A stretch of DNA of 49,260 bases from Microbacteriaceae bacterium. GTDB lineage: Bacteria; Actinomycetota; Actinomycetes; Actinomycetales; Microbacteriaceae. The notes beneath the pieces are model-generated. The model searched no databases. It was not told the origin of the DNA and was given only the letters and a program-made list of their open reading frames with translations. A program made the translations under genes and the position numbers. Below are positions 15,333 to 24,357 of the stretch, in pieces. The first letter of the stretch is position 1. Each line of letters opens with the position of its first letter. The stretch covers positions 1 to 49,260 of the forward strand of contig JAHEGB010000008.1 of assembly GCA_024645175.1 (NCBI GenBank), in the 5' to 3' direction.

Positions 15333-16042
15333 ACAGAACGCTTAAACAGTCGGGCTATTCCCCACTTCGTAACCAGCCATAGTGCCTCGAGCACTATGGC
15401 TGTGTTCATTTTCGATGCTCCCAATTCACGTTCTACGAAGGTGATCGGAACTTCTTTCACGCTGGCTTGCTGCTGAATTGAGCGCCAAGCCATCTCGACC
15501 TGAAACGAGTATCCGTGAGATGAAACCTCTTGCAAGGGCAACTGCTTCAGAAGAGAAACTTTGTAACACCTAAAGCCGGCAGTCATGTCGCGCACTTTGG
15601 TGCCGAGCATTAGTCGGGTATACAGGTTGCCAATGCGCGAGATTAGCTTTCGCGAAATTGGCCAGTTGACCACTGCTCCCCCGCTAATCCAGCGAGAACC
15701 GATGACCAGGTCGGCGTCTACCTCGAGCAACTTGCTGAGGTCTTGAGCTCTGTGACTTCCGTCGGCGTCCATCTCGACAATTCGCTCGTAGCCTCTTTCG
15801 AATGCCCAGTCAAAGCCTGCGAGGTAGGCAGGGCCAAGCCCCTCTTTTGCTGCGCGATGCAACACAAAAATCGAGTCGCTCAGGCTGGCAAGTTCTTCTG
15901 CGATGTCGCCTGTCGCATCGGGGCTGTTGTCATCGACAATCAACAGGTCAACGTTTGCGTTTAGTGAAAGCAACTGCTCTGCAGAGTTCCGAATATTTTG
16001 CTTTTCGTTGTAGGTCGGCATGATTACCAGGACTTTATTCAC
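15329..16042 (-). CDS. ppm1: polyprenol monophosphomannose synthase (GT2)
   Basis: Family 2 glycosyltransferase (237 residues) that transfers mannose from GDP-mannose to polyprenyl phosphate on the cytoplasmic face; the product feeds lipoglycan and protein mannosylation. The N-terminal motif IMPTYNEKQNI, VDDNSPDATG and the metal-binding MDADGSHR are visible, and there are no C-terminal transmembrane helices. It starts eight bases inside the end of lnt. In mycobacteria the two activities are fused in one protein; here they are two overlapping, translationally coupled genes, which supports the assignment over a generic GT2. Confidence 0.9.
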   Translation of the reverse strand: MNKVLVIMPTYNEKQNIRNSAEQLLSLNANVDLLIVDDNSPDATGDIAEELASLSDSIFVLHRAAKEGLGPAYLAGFDWAFERGYERIVEMDADGSHRAQDLSKLLEVDADLVIGSRWISGGAVVNWPISRKLISRIGNLYTRLMLGTKVRDMTAGFRCYKVSLLKQLPLQEVSSHGYSFQVEMAWRSIQQQASVKEVPITFVERELGASKMNTAIVLEALWLVTKWGIARLFKRSV

Positions 16043-17585
16043 TTGCCCTCACCCTTCTGCCCCTGAACCGCATGAATACAACGAATGCAATTTGCGCAAG
16101 AGCTGAAAAGTTGTTGACTGTTTCGAGCGAACCACCAATTGCCATGGCTGGAGTGATTGAGTTTCTTAGCGGAAGCTCCTCTTGCATCATGGCCGCTTGA
16201 TATGTTGGCAACTGCTGACTGATTGTTCCGTTTGGATAAATAATCGCTGAGGTGCCAACCGTGCTGATATTGACAAACACGCGTCCGGTTTCGATTGCGC
16301 GAAGTCTCGCTATCGCGAGTTGCTGGGTCGATTCGTTGGTTCTGCCGAAGTCAGAGTTATTGGTTTGTGCAATCAACAGTGTCGCACCCGAGTGCACCAG
16401 GTCTCTGCTGATGTCATCGACGGCAACTTCGAAGCAGATCATGGTTCCAACTTTTGTCGATGGCAATTCGAAGATGCCATCGCGGGTGCCGAAGCTGTAG
16501 CCGCGCGGAATCAAATCGATAAGTTCTGGAGCAAGCATTCGCCAAAATGCACGATCTGGAACATATTCGCCAAAAGCTACTGGCCGCTTCTTGTCGTACC
16601 AGTCGGTTGGTCCCAACTTTGGTTGCCACAGAAGTGATGAGTTGAAAATCTCGTCGCCGCGTTGAGTTATCGTGCCGAGCATAAGTGGAGCGCCGACGTG
16701 ACTAACGAAGTCTTCAATCAACCACTTCGAATCAGTGTTTGCCAACGGGCTTGAGTCGGCAGCATTCTCTGGCCAAATCACTAAATCTGGCTTATCGCTT
16801 GCTGTGCGCAGAGATTCGCTTGCATCCAGATGGTTTCGCAAAATCGATCCGCGTGGTTGAGCCACGAGCAGCCCGGCCTTGGCGTTGCCCTGAACTGCAG
16901 CCACCTTGAGGGTTCCGGCCTCTGTCTCGTTGCTCATCGGGGTTACTACCGGAACCAGGATGGTCGCGATAAGGGCGAAAGCCGTGAGTGATTTGCGCCA
17001 GAGACCACGAGCTAGGTCGCGCCAGCCGAGCATGAGCAGAACCGTGATGAACACGAGCACGAAACTGAGCAGCGAGTCACCGCCCCAAAACACCCATGGG
17101 GCAAGTGGCGAATTAGATTGCGAGAGGGCTACTCGTGACCAGGGAAACCCACCGTAAGGAAAATTGCAGGCAAGCCACTCCCTCGCTGTCCAGAGCGAAG
17201 CGATTGCAAGGGCGATGAACACCGTCGAAGAAAAAGTGGTTTTGAGTTGTCTCAGGTAGGAGTCTGAGAGCGCAATTGCCCAAGCGCCGAGAGCGAAAAT
17301 TGTGGCCTCGAGAAACGAAAGTGCTAGCCAAGGCACCGGCCCAAGATAGACGGTCATCCAAGGAATTTGTGACGCGTAAAAAGCAAAACCAGAAACGAAG
17401 CCAACCAGAATCGACTGCTTTATTGTGACCGAAGTGATTGCATAAATGATCAGGGCAATCGAAGGAAAAATCGCGATCCAAATTGCATTGTCGGGGTAAG
17501 CCAGCGAAGAAATCAAGCCGCCAGCGATGCCGAACAGGCAAGCCATAAACAGGCTCTTGCGCAGTTGTCGCTTCATTTGGTTCAC
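16035..17585 (-). CDS. lnt: apolipoprotein N-acyltransferase
   Basis: Integral-membrane enzyme (516 residues) that adds the third acyl chain to lipoproteins. Six or more N-terminal helices (about residues 10-210) are followed by an extracytoplasmic nitrilase domain with the catalytic triad: Glu in VIWPENAADSS (near residue 273), Lys in WYDKKRPVAFGEYVP (near 338) and Cys in MICFEVAVDD (near 387). A last C-terminal helix is near residue 490. The start is a GTG preceded by TAGGCT and six bases. It should act on the lipoproteins seen here, CtaC and the FKBP protein. Confidence 0.93.
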   Translation of the reverse strand: MNQMKRQLRKSLFMACLFGIAGGLISSLAYPDNAIWIAIFPSIALIIYAITSVTIKQSILVGFVSGFAFYASQIPWMTVYLGPVPWLALSFLEATIFALGAWAIALSDSYLRQLKTTFSSTVFIALAIASLWTAREWLACNFPYGGFPWSRVALSQSNSPLAPWVFWGGDSLLSFVLVFITVLLMLGWRDLARGLWRKSLTAFALIATILVPVVTPMSNETEAGTLKVAAVQGNAKAGLLVAQPRGSILRNHLDASESLRTASDKPDLVIWPENAADSSPLANTDSKWLIEDFVSHVGAPLMLGTITQRGDEIFNSSLLWQPKLGPTDWYDKKRPVAFGEYVPDRAFWRMLAPELIDLIPRGYSFGTRDGIFELPSTKVGTMICFEVAVDDISRDLVHSGATLLIAQTNNSDFGRTNESTQQLAIARLRAIETGRVFVNISTVGTSAIIYPNGTISQQLPTYQAAMMQEELPLRNSITPAMAIGGSLETVNNFSALAQIAFVVFMRFRGRRVRASE

Positions 17586-17591
17586 GAAGTC

Positions 17592-17597
17592 AGCCTA
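17592..17597 (-). promoter_or_regulatory. -10 box TAGGCT, predicted leaderless start of lnt
   Basis: On the minus strand TAGGCT ends six bases before the GTG at 17585, inside the 16-base gap after the helY stop. Confidence 0.5.
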
Positions 17598-17601
17598 ATT
17601 C

Positions 17602-20040
17602 TTAGCCGTAGAAGCTGTATGCAACGATTCCGCGCTTGACCGAGTCAACGGCGTTCTTCGCGGTTTCTGCCAACTTGCCATCGGCGGTTTGTGAAATTTG
17701 GTCGAGCAGGTCGATTACCTGCTTGGCCCATCTGATGAAGTCACCTGGCAAAAGGTCGGCTTGCTCAAGAACGCTGTCTAGACGTGCGCCCGAAGCCCAG
17801 CGATAGAAGGCGAAGCTAATTGCAAAATCGAGTTGCTCGGTTTGCGGAAGTTTGTGTTTCTTCGAAAGCGTCTCGAGCTGCCACCACATGTCATTGGTCT
17901 TCTCGGCGTAGTCAACGAAGTTGCCCTTTGGCAAACGAATCTCGTACTCTTCTTCGCGCCTGGCCTCATAGACCAAGCCAGCAGCCATTGCGGCAAGCGC
18001 GGGGGCATCCATGCCGTTCCAAACCGAGTGTCTGATGCATTCTGAAACCAATAGGTCGCGTTCTCCGTAGATGCGTGCAAGGGTTTTTCCTGCTTCGAGC
18101 ACGACGGTGTCTTCGCCGTCTAGCTCGATGTATTCAAGGTCTTCTAGAAGGTCGCAGAGTCGGTCGAAGGTGCGGGCAACCTGGTTGGTTCGGCCTTCGA
18201 TCTGCGCCATTGCGGCATCGAGTTCTCGCTTTAGTTTGAAATAGCGTTCTGCCCAGCGCGCGTGTGCCTCACGCTCGTTGCAACTGTGGCAGGCGTGGTG
18301 CTTGATTTCGTTTTTAAGCTGACTGAGCCTGCGCTCTTTCTCGTTTCTGCCTTTTGATGCACGGATGTCTTTGCCTCGTTCAGCACGCACTCTTGTCGAT
18401 GCGAGTTCGCGCTCAATGTCGCTGATCTCGCGTCGCATCGAGGCATAGCTCATGAAATCACCGAGGTGGCATGTCATCGATTGCTTGTAGCCGTCTACAG
18501 AGACCTGCTTTTCGCGAAGCCCCTTAGCCAGGCCGACGACAGAGCGGTCTGCCTGAAATTGAGCAAATGACAATTCGAGAACTTCGCGGGCACGGTTTCG
18601 GCCGAAAGCCTCAATCAGGTTGACTGCCATGTTGTGGGTTGGTCTAAATGCGCTGATCAGCGGATAGGTTCGCTTGCTCGCCAAACCGGCTACCGAATTC
18701 GGGTCGAGGTTTGCAGACCACTGAATCACCGAGTGCCCCTCGGTGTCGATTCCGCGTCGGCCCGCACGACCGGTGTATTGCGTGTATTCACCAGGTGTGA
18801 TCTGAACTCGACCCTCACCGTTGAACTTGTCTAGGCGATCGAGAACAACGGTTCTGGCAGGCATGTTGATTCCGAGAGACAACGTCTCGGTTGCGAAGAC
18901 AACCTTGACGAGCTTTCTTAGAAATAGTTCTTCGACGACTTCTTTGAAAGCTGGCAACATTCCCGCGTGGTGCGCCGCTACCCCGCGCTCTAGTGCCGAT
19001 AGCCAATCGAAATAGCCGAGCGTATCTAAGTCTTCGTCGGCGATGTTGTAGCACTTCTCTTCTACAACGCGACGAATCTCTTGTTTCTCTTCGGTGGTGG
19101 TGAGTCTGACTGAAGAATGTTGACAAGCCTTCACAGCAGCCTCGCAGCCGGCTCTAGAGAAGATAAAAAATATTGCCGGCAGCATCTCGTTTTCATCGAG
19201 CAGGTCGACAATTTCTGGTTTAGAAATCTTAGGAATCAATCCTTGGTTTCTTGGTTGTCCCGGATAACCGCGGCGACCTCGAACCGGGCGATTGCTTGGT
19301 TGGCGGAGTTTTTGCGCGTGCTTTTGCGCGAGTTCAGGATTCACGCGAACCGAAGATTGAACCTCTTCGAAGAGGTCGAGCATTTCGGTGCCAAACAATA
19401 CGTGCTGATTTAGTGGAACCGGGCGGTGCTCGCTGACGATGATCTTGGTGCCGCCACGCACCTCTTCGAGCCAAGCACCAAACTCTTCTGCGTTTGAAAC
19501 TGTTGCGCTGAGAGAAACGATCTTCACGTCTTTAGGCAGGTGAAGAATCACTTCTTCCCAGACCGCTCCCCTGAATCGGTCTGCAAGATAGTGAACTTCA
19601 TCTAAGACCACGAAGCCGAGCGAGATCAGGTTGTTGCTGTTCGCATAAATCATGTTTCGCAAGACTTCGGTGGTCATCACCACGATTTGCGCGTCACCGT
19701 TTTGATTGCTGTCACCGGTCAGCAGGCCGACTCGCTCGGCACCGTAACGGTTTACCAGTTCAAGATATTTCTGGTTGCTAAGCGCCTTGATTGGCGTTGT
19801 GTAGAAAACCTTTTGATTGGTCTCGATTGCCAGATGAATCGCGAACTCGCCAACGATGGTCTTGCCAGCTCCGGTTGGCGCAGCCACTAGAACGCCATTC
19901 CCGGCAGCTAAGGCGTTGCAAGCGTCAATCTGAAACTGGTCGAGACCAAAGGCAATCTGGTCGAGAAAACTTTGAACCGACTTTGGTCGCTTATCTGCTT
20001 TGGCCTTGGCAAATCGTTCGGCTGGGCTTAGGTCTTCCAC
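17602..20040 (-). CDS. helY: Ski2-like DExH-box RNA helicase
   Basis: 812-residue superfamily 2 helicase. Motif I is APTGAGKT near residue 54, motif II DEVH near residue 147, motif III SATVSN near residue 177 and motif VI YTGRAGRRGID near residue 415. The C-terminal DSHCT-type domain ends with RWASGARLDSVL and the typical FIRWAKQVIDLLDQI. A cysteine/histidine cluster (HHACHSCNERE) sits in the insertion near residue 585. It starts with a GTG that overlaps the tatC stop by one base. HelY at the end of the pafBC-tatAC operon is the usual actinobacterial order. Confidence 0.93.
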   Translation of the reverse strand: MEDLSPAERFAKAKADKRPKSVQSFLDQIAFGLDQFQIDACNALAAGNGVLVAAPTGAGKTIVGEFAIHLAIETNQKVFYTTPIKALSNQKYLELVNRYGAERVGLLTGDSNQNGDAQIVVMTTEVLRNMIYANSNNLISLGFVVLDEVHYLADRFRGAVWEEVILHLPKDVKIVSLSATVSNAEEFGAWLEEVRGGTKIIVSEHRPVPLNQHVLFGTEMLDLFEEVQSSVRVNPELAQKHAQKLRQPSNRPVRGRRGYPGQPRNQGLIPKISKPEIVDLLDENEMLPAIFFIFSRAGCEAAVKACQHSSVRLTTTEEKQEIRRVVEEKCYNIADEDLDTLGYFDWLSALERGVAAHHAGMLPAFKEVVEELFLRKLVKVVFATETLSLGINMPARTVVLDRLDKFNGEGRVQITPGEYTQYTGRAGRRGIDTEGHSVIQWSANLDPNSVAGLASKRTYPLISAFRPTHNMAVNLIEAFGRNRAREVLELSFAQFQADRSVVGLAKGLREKQVSVDGYKQSMTCHLGDFMSYASMRREISDIERELASTRVRAERGKDIRASKGRNEKERRLSQLKNEIKHHACHSCNEREAHARWAERYFKLKRELDAAMAQIEGRTNQVARTFDRLCDLLEDLEYIELDGEDTVVLEAGKTLARIYGERDLLVSECIRHSVWNGMDAPALAAMAAGLVYEARREEEYEIRLPKGNFVDYAEKTNDMWWQLETLSKKHKLPQTEQLDFAISFAFYRWASGARLDSVLEQADLLPGDFIRWAKQVIDLLDQISQTADGKLAETAKNAVDSVKRGIVAYSFYG

Positions 20041-20816
20041 TAGATATCAGCAACGATTTTGCTTAGCTTTCGAGCCTTGGTGCGGTCGTGCAGCCAGGCA
20101 ATCACCGCTGCGATGAAGTAGAAAAGAATTAGCGGAAGCATCACGAGCAACATTGACATTGGGTCTGCTGTTGGTGTTGCTAGTGCCGCCACCAGCGCGA
20201 TTACCAAAATTGCAACTCGCCAAGACTTGATGATGCTCTTTGCAGATAGCGCTCCAATGAAATTGAGAAGCACCAACACCACTGGCATAACGAATGTGAT
20301 TCCGAAGACCAAGAGAATTCTCAAAGCGAAAAGAACGTATTCATTCGCATTTATGACGTTTGCGCTGCCCTCTGGTGTGAATCCAAGCAAAGTTCTGACG
20401 AATGTCGGAAACGAAAGCCAAGCGAATGCGCAACCGCCCAAGAACAGCGGCACCGCTGATAACAGGAATGCGAGGGTGTACTTTCTCTCTCGCTTTTTGA
20501 GGGCTGGTGTAATGAACGCCCAGAGTTGATAGAGCCAAATTGGGCTAGACACAAAGACGCCGAGAAAAATCGAAACCTGCATTCTTAGATCGAATGCACC
20601 AATCACCGTGCCGAAGTTGACAGAGGCGTTTAGGCCTTCATCTTTGGCCAAATCGAGAACAGGTTGCTGCAACAGCGCGAAAACCGGATCAAATAGAAAC
20701 CAGCCACCGACTGCGCCGGCCACGATAAAGAGAGCAGACCAAAAAAGTCGCTTTCGAAGTTCTGCTAGATGACCCCTGAACGACATCTTGCGTTCAGGAT
20801 TTTTGCGTGATGCCAC
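20040..20816 (-). CDS. tatC: twin-arginine translocase subunit TatC
   Basis: Receptor subunit (258 residues, six helices) that recognises twin-arginine signal peptides in the membrane. The N-terminal cytoplasmic motif FRGHLAELRKRL and the conserved Glu-bearing segment around FTPEGSANVINANEYV are present, followed by the helix-rich remainder. The start GTG overlaps the tatA stop by one base. The Rieske subunit QcrA is a typical Tat substrate in actinobacteria, which links this operon to the respiratory genes. Confidence 0.96.
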   Translation of the reverse strand: MASRKNPERKMSFRGHLAELRKRLFWSALFIVAGAVGGWFLFDPVFALLQQPVLDLAKDEGLNASVNFGTVIGAFDLRMQVSIFLGVFVSSPIWLYQLWAFITPALKKRERKYTLAFLLSAVPLFLGGCAFAWLSFPTFVRTLLGFTPEGSANVINANEYVLFALRILLVFGITFVMPVVLVLLNFIGALSAKSIIKSWRVAILVIALVAALATPTADPMSMLLVMLPLILFYFIAAVIAWLHDRTKARKLSKIVADI

Positions 20817-21013
20817 TACTTTTCAGCAGGCGTGTCGCCCTTGTCGGCAGTCTTGTCTGAGTCTTTCTTGCCTTCACCAGGCTTCATTTCTTTGCGAAAG
20901 ACACGAATCGACTCGCCCAGGCTCTTTGCCAGTCCAGGAAGTTTTGGGGCTCCCCACAGCAGCAAGACGATAGCAAGAATGATGATCCATTCCCAACCTT
21001 TAAGTCCGGCCAT
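20816..21013 (-). CDS. tatA: twin-arginine translocase subunit TatA
   Basis: 65-residue pore-forming subunit. One N-terminal membrane helix (WEWIIILAIVLLLWG), the hinge GAPKLPGLAKSLGESIRVFRKE amphipathic region given here in part, and a short charged tail match TatA/E. It starts 14 bases inside the end of the upstream hypothetical gene. The family is normally 60-90 residues long, so this is complete. No tatB is seen, as is usual when tatA sits next to tatC in actinobacteria. Confidence 0.92.
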   Translation of the reverse strand: MAGLKGWEWIIILAIVLLLWGAPKLPGLAKSLGESIRVFRKEMKPGEGKKDSDKTADKGDTPAEK

Positions 21014-21344
21014 TGTTTATCTCGCTTTCTTCGGGTTTGAAGTCGATTAACTTGTTTATAAGCCTACGCTGTCGTTTAGCGGCCTCGTCGGTCTTGGCCT
21101 TTCTGAACTTCGCATAGTTTGCGATGTGTGGGCCTGGATCGTCAAGCAGGTTGTCTGGGCTTGGCTGGTAGTCGACCTTGGTGTTCACGGCCTCAGACAG
21201 AGCACCCAATTTGGCAAGCGTTGGCTCGAGCTGGCGAAAAACGCCCTTGGCGCTGCGAAACAGGCCTGCAGCTATCCAGGCAAAATAACCAATGGCCGCT
21301 ATCGAGAGCCCTACCCAGACCAAAGCCCAACCCCAAGCTGGCAT
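21000..21344 (-). CDS. hypothetical membrane protein between pafC and tatA
   Basis: 114 residues, not recognised as a named family. One N-terminal transmembrane helix (about residues 5-27, starting WGWALVWVGLSIAAIGYFAW), then a soluble region ending in a basic, Arg/Lys-rich stretch (KRQRRLINKLIDFKP). The start overlaps the pafC stop by one base and the stop overlaps tatA by 14 bases, so it is embedded in the operon. The single-helix topology resembles TatB-like proteins only in layout; there is no sequence motif that would support that. Confidence 0.7.
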   Translation of the reverse strand: MPAWGWALVWVGLSIAAIGYFAWIAAGLFRSAKGVFRQLEPTLAKLGALSEAVNTKVDYQPSPDNLLDDPGPHIANYAKFRKAKTDEAAKRQRRLINKLIDFKPEESEINNGRT

Positions 21345-22333
21345 CAGTCGTCTTTAGGCAGTGTGTCGAGAGATTTGCCGAGGGCAGTTAGCGCGTATTC
21401 GCGCACAACCTGCTTGGCCGATTCAGGCTCAAGAACGCGAGCCGAACCGCCATAGTGAGCAATTACCTTGCCTAGATAAGGCAGGTAGCCGACCTTGATT
21501 GAAGCGGTCGTGCGGTTCGTTTTAGCGTCACTCTTCAAGATCTCGGCAGAGAAGTCTCCGAGCATTGCATAAGCCTCTGGATCAACCTCGATGATTACCT
21601 CGACGTCGGTATCGTTTGCGATGTAGTCGGCGTCATCGATTTCTTGAATCGCCTTTGCCTCTTCGCAAATTTCGACATCGAGTTCGACCGCCTTGCGCAT
21701 TTGGTCTAGGCGAAACGATCGCAATTCTTTGTTCTTCAGGCAATAACCACGCAAGAACCAAACATCGCCACGCGGGTCAAGACGAATCGGGTCAATCTCG
21801 CGTTCGCTGTGCTCTTGGCGGTTGTTGATGTATTCGCAACTAATTCGGTGACCATTAAGCATCGCGCTTCGAATGATTGCGGCGTCGGCATCAACGGTTC
21901 CGGGTCTAAAGTCGAAAACCTGTGGAGCACCAACGGTGCTGCCCTTCGAAATAATGTCGAGAAGCTCTTGAATTTCGCGTTGGGTCGAGAACTCTGGCAA
22001 TGTCGACAGAATCGAAAGACCGGTCGCTAGAGCTGCAGCTTGGCGAGCCGAAAGTCTCGGTGCAGAGTCGATGCCATTTCGCTCCTGAAGAGAGATGATT
22101 CCCTTTTCAAGTTCTTCGGTGTGAAAGTTGTAGTAGGTCTCTTCGTAGTCGTTGTTTCGCCAAGTTGCTGTCACGGTCAGCGTGTGAATTGCATCGCGAA
22201 TAACCTGCTCTTCGACGTCAAAGTGCTTTGCCGCCTTAGAGATCTCAACCGGCTCGTTCTGCATTATGTAGCCGATAAATGGCAGCAGAAAGTTATAACG
22301 ATCGCGGCCGGTTGAGTGTTTTGCTTTAGGCAT
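21344..22333 (-). CDS. pafC: WYL domain regulator PafC-like
   Basis: 329-residue protein with a helix-turn-helix-like N-terminal region (the segment around PVEISKAAKHFDVEEQVIRDAI), a central WYL domain near residues 150-215 (RISCEYINN, IDPIRLDPRGDVWFLRGYC) and a C-terminal WCX extension. With PafB it forms the heterodimeric activator of the RecA/LexA-independent DNA damage response known in mycobacteria; the WYL domain senses single-stranded DNA. Overlaps pafB by eight bases. The name is given by synteny and domain order. Confidence 0.88.
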   Translation of the reverse strand: MPKAKHSTGRDRYNFLLPFIGYIMQNEPVEISKAAKHFDVEEQVIRDAIHTLTVTATWRNNDYEETYYNFHTEELEKGIISLQERNGIDSAPRLSARQAAALATGLSILSTLPEFSTQREIQELLDIISKGSTVGAPQVFDFRPGTVDADAAIIRSAMLNGHRISCEYINNRQEHSEREIDPIRLDPRGDVWFLRGYCLKNKELRSFRLDQMRKAVELDVEICEEAKAIQEIDDADYIANDTDVEVIIEVDPEAYAMLGDFSAEILKSDAKTNRTTASIKVGYLPYLGKVIAHYGGSARVLEPESAKQVVREYALTALGKSLDTLPKDD

Positions 22334-23327
22334 GGTCTGCAGCCACCTTTTCGAATCCGTGACGAATAGCCTCGTCTAGTTCCTTTGGTTCAATCACAGT
22401 GATGTCGCCCGCGTAGTCGCGCAATTCATCGGCTAGCAGCCAGACATCCATGTATTGAAGCTCAAAGTCTTGATCTTCGCTTGTGCCAGCGCTCGGAAGG
22501 TCAAAGTGAAACCAAGCCATGCTGTCGCGCTTGATTCGCAACTTGGCAACATTCGATGCGATGTGTTCATCGAGCAGTCGCTGCAGTTCTAGAACCTGCT
22601 CGTCTGTGGGTGCATCGAAAGTCTCGGCCGAGGTCTTGATGTCAGAGACAATTCTCTTTAGCAAGAAGTTTCGGTAGTCGTCTGCGTCGGTGTCCCAGCC
22701 TTGAACGATCCACTGCCCCTCAATGTGGGTGATTCTCCAAGGCTGCAGATTTCTCGTTTCGGCCTTTGGCTGGCCGGCCTTGCGATATTCAAAAGAAACC
22801 GGGTGGCGCTCGGCTACTGCGTCGCTTAGCGGAACAAATGAATAGTCGTGAGTCTTCACCTTTGGCGCGAAGCCGATGAGGTCTGAAGTTGGCGAAACCG
22901 AACCGAGTGCGCGCAAACGATCTAGACCCTTTGCCGCTTCGCTAGATAGCGACGCTTGACGCCAAACAGTCGATGCGAGTTGCAAGAGCTGAAGTTGTTT
23001 CGGTGTTAGTTCGACACCCTTTGGCCATTGAAAGCCGGTTGGGCTGATCAGATAGCGGGTCTGCTGGTTGTCGCCCATGTCAGAGTCGAGAGTGCGTGTC
23101 TCGATAAGAATTCCGCTTGCACGCAGTTCGTTCTTGTCGCGCTCGAACTTCTTCTCGAGGGTTTTGAAATTAACGCCGTCTTGCAGATCGTTTCGATAAT
23201 CACGGATAGCCGAGAACAACTCGGCCTTAGTCAAACCGATTGTGGTTGAAATCAATGCAAGAGTCAGATTAAGCAAACGCTCGGCCGCGTCAGATTTATC
23301 TCTCTGGTATCCCCCGCTGTTAACCAT
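22326..23327 (-). CDS. pafB: WYL domain regulator PafB-like
   Basis: 333-residue partner of PafC. The N-terminus (SDAAERLLNLTLALIS, TTIGLTKAELFSAIRDY) is the winged-helix part. The WYL core covers about residues 165-215 (HPVSFEYRK, NLQPWRITHIEGQWIVQGW), followed by the C-terminal WCX domain. The ATG at 23327 follows GGGG by five bases and begins 10 bases after the FKBP stop. In other actinobacteria the gene immediately upstream is pafA or an FKBP gene linked to pafA; here pafA is missing. Confidence 0.88.
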   Translation of the reverse strand: MVNSGGYQRDKSDAAERLLNLTLALISTTIGLTKAELFSAIRDYRNDLQDGVNFKTLEKKFERDKNELRASGILIETRTLDSDMGDNQQTRYLISPTGFQWPKGVELTPKQLQLLQLASTVWRQASLSSEAAKGLDRLRALGSVSPTSDLIGFAPKVKTHDYSFVPLSDAVAERHPVSFEYRKAGQPKAETRNLQPWRITHIEGQWIVQGWDTDADDYRNFLLKRIVSDIKTSAETFDAPTDEQVLELQRLLDEHIASNVAKLRIKRDSMAWFHFDLPSAGTSEDQDFELQYMDVWLLADELRDYAGDITVIEPKELDEAIRHGFEKVAADHA

Positions 23328-23337
23328 GTTGACCCCG

Positions 23338-24318
23338 CTAATTAGTTGTTGCTTTATCTACGCCAAGAATGTCAATGATAAAGACAAGTGTCGAGCCAGC
23401 GGGAATTGAACTCTGCTCCTGGTCTCCGTAACCCTCGCTAGGAGGAATGATGGCCATGATTTGTGAGCCAACAACTGCGCCGTTTAGGGCCTTTACGAAT
23501 CCCTTGATGAATCCGGTTTCGGTAAGTTGCCACTGAACAGGTGCGCCATTTGTCCAAGAAGAGTCAAACTGCTCGCCTGAATCCCAGACAAAGCCGCTGT
23601 AGTGCAGGGTGACGGTGTCGCCAATGGCAACCGTGTCGCCGTTGCCCTTGATCAGCGAGACCAAATTGAATTCTGCAGGTGCCTGTGCCTTTGGCATTTG
23701 AACGCCAGGCTGACCGTTAGTTGCAAGCACAACGGTCGGCATGCCGCTCTTGGCCGGTTGGCTCTCGCCAACTGCACGAGGCAAATAGACCCTCTGCAGG
23801 TCGATTACGAAAATAAGGTTGTCTGTCGCAGCGATTCCGTTCGCTTCATCGCCAACACCGTCGTGTGCTAACTTCGCAGGAATCAAAATGGCAACGCGTG
23901 AACCTTCTTTTACGCCTGATAGTGCGTGGCAGAAATCTAGTTTCTGCCCGCTAGTAAAAAATTGTGCAACTGCATCTGTTCCGTCGTATTTAGATGCTGC
24001 AAATTCTTTTCCGGTAGCGGCATTGAAAGCCGTGTATTCGAACTTGACCTGTGCTCCGCCTTTGAATACCGGCCCGTTACCCTCTAGAAGCACGCCGGTC
24101 TCGATTACGTCTGTGCTCAGTGGTGTTGCAATCTTCACGGCAGGCTTTGTGCCAAAGGCTCCCTCTGCAGAGATCTGCTCGACGTTCTTGCCTGTGGTGA
24201 AAGATGAGCACACCTCTGGAAGAGATGCGTAGTCTGCATCGAGCTTGCTCGGTGCCGAGGCACAACCTGAAAGTGCGGTGGTTAGTGCGATGACGGCCAC
24301 GGCAATGAATTTGCGCAA
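23338..24318 (-). CDS. FKBP-type peptidyl-prolyl isomerase lipoprotein, tandem domains
   Basis: 326-residue predicted lipoprotein with signal peptide and lipobox (ALSGC-AS near residue 19). Two FKBP-fold regions follow. The first, about residues 60-180, is divergent. The second, about residues 215-322, is canonical with VTLHYSGFVWDSGEQFDSSW, then GFIKGFVKALNGAVVGSQ and IPPSEGYGDQ, and ends VFIIDILGVD. It would help fold exported proteins on the outer face of the membrane. The start is TTG, which gives the complete signal peptide. It heads the FKBP-pafB-pafC-hypothetical-tatA-tatC-helY operon, 39 bases from the trmI stop. Confidence 0.88.
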   Translation of the reverse strand: MRKFIAVAVIALTTALSGCASAPSKLDADYASLPEVCSSFTTGKNVEQISAEGAFGTKPAVKIATPLSTDVIETGVLLEGNGPVFKGGAQVKFEYTAFNAATGKEFAASKYDGTDAVAQFFTSGQKLDFCHALSGVKEGSRVAILIPAKLAHDGVGDEANGIAATDNLIFVIDLQRVYLPRAVGESQPAKSGMPTVVLATNGQPGVQMPKAQAPAEFNLVSLIKGNGDTVAIGDTVTLHYSGFVWDSGEQFDSSWTNGAPVQWQLTETGFIKGFVKALNGAVVGSQIMAIIPPSEGYGDQEQSSIPAGSTLVFIIDILGVDKATTN

Positions 24319-24357
24319 TTAATTACTTTCGTTCGGAATTAGACAAGTTTATGGTTG

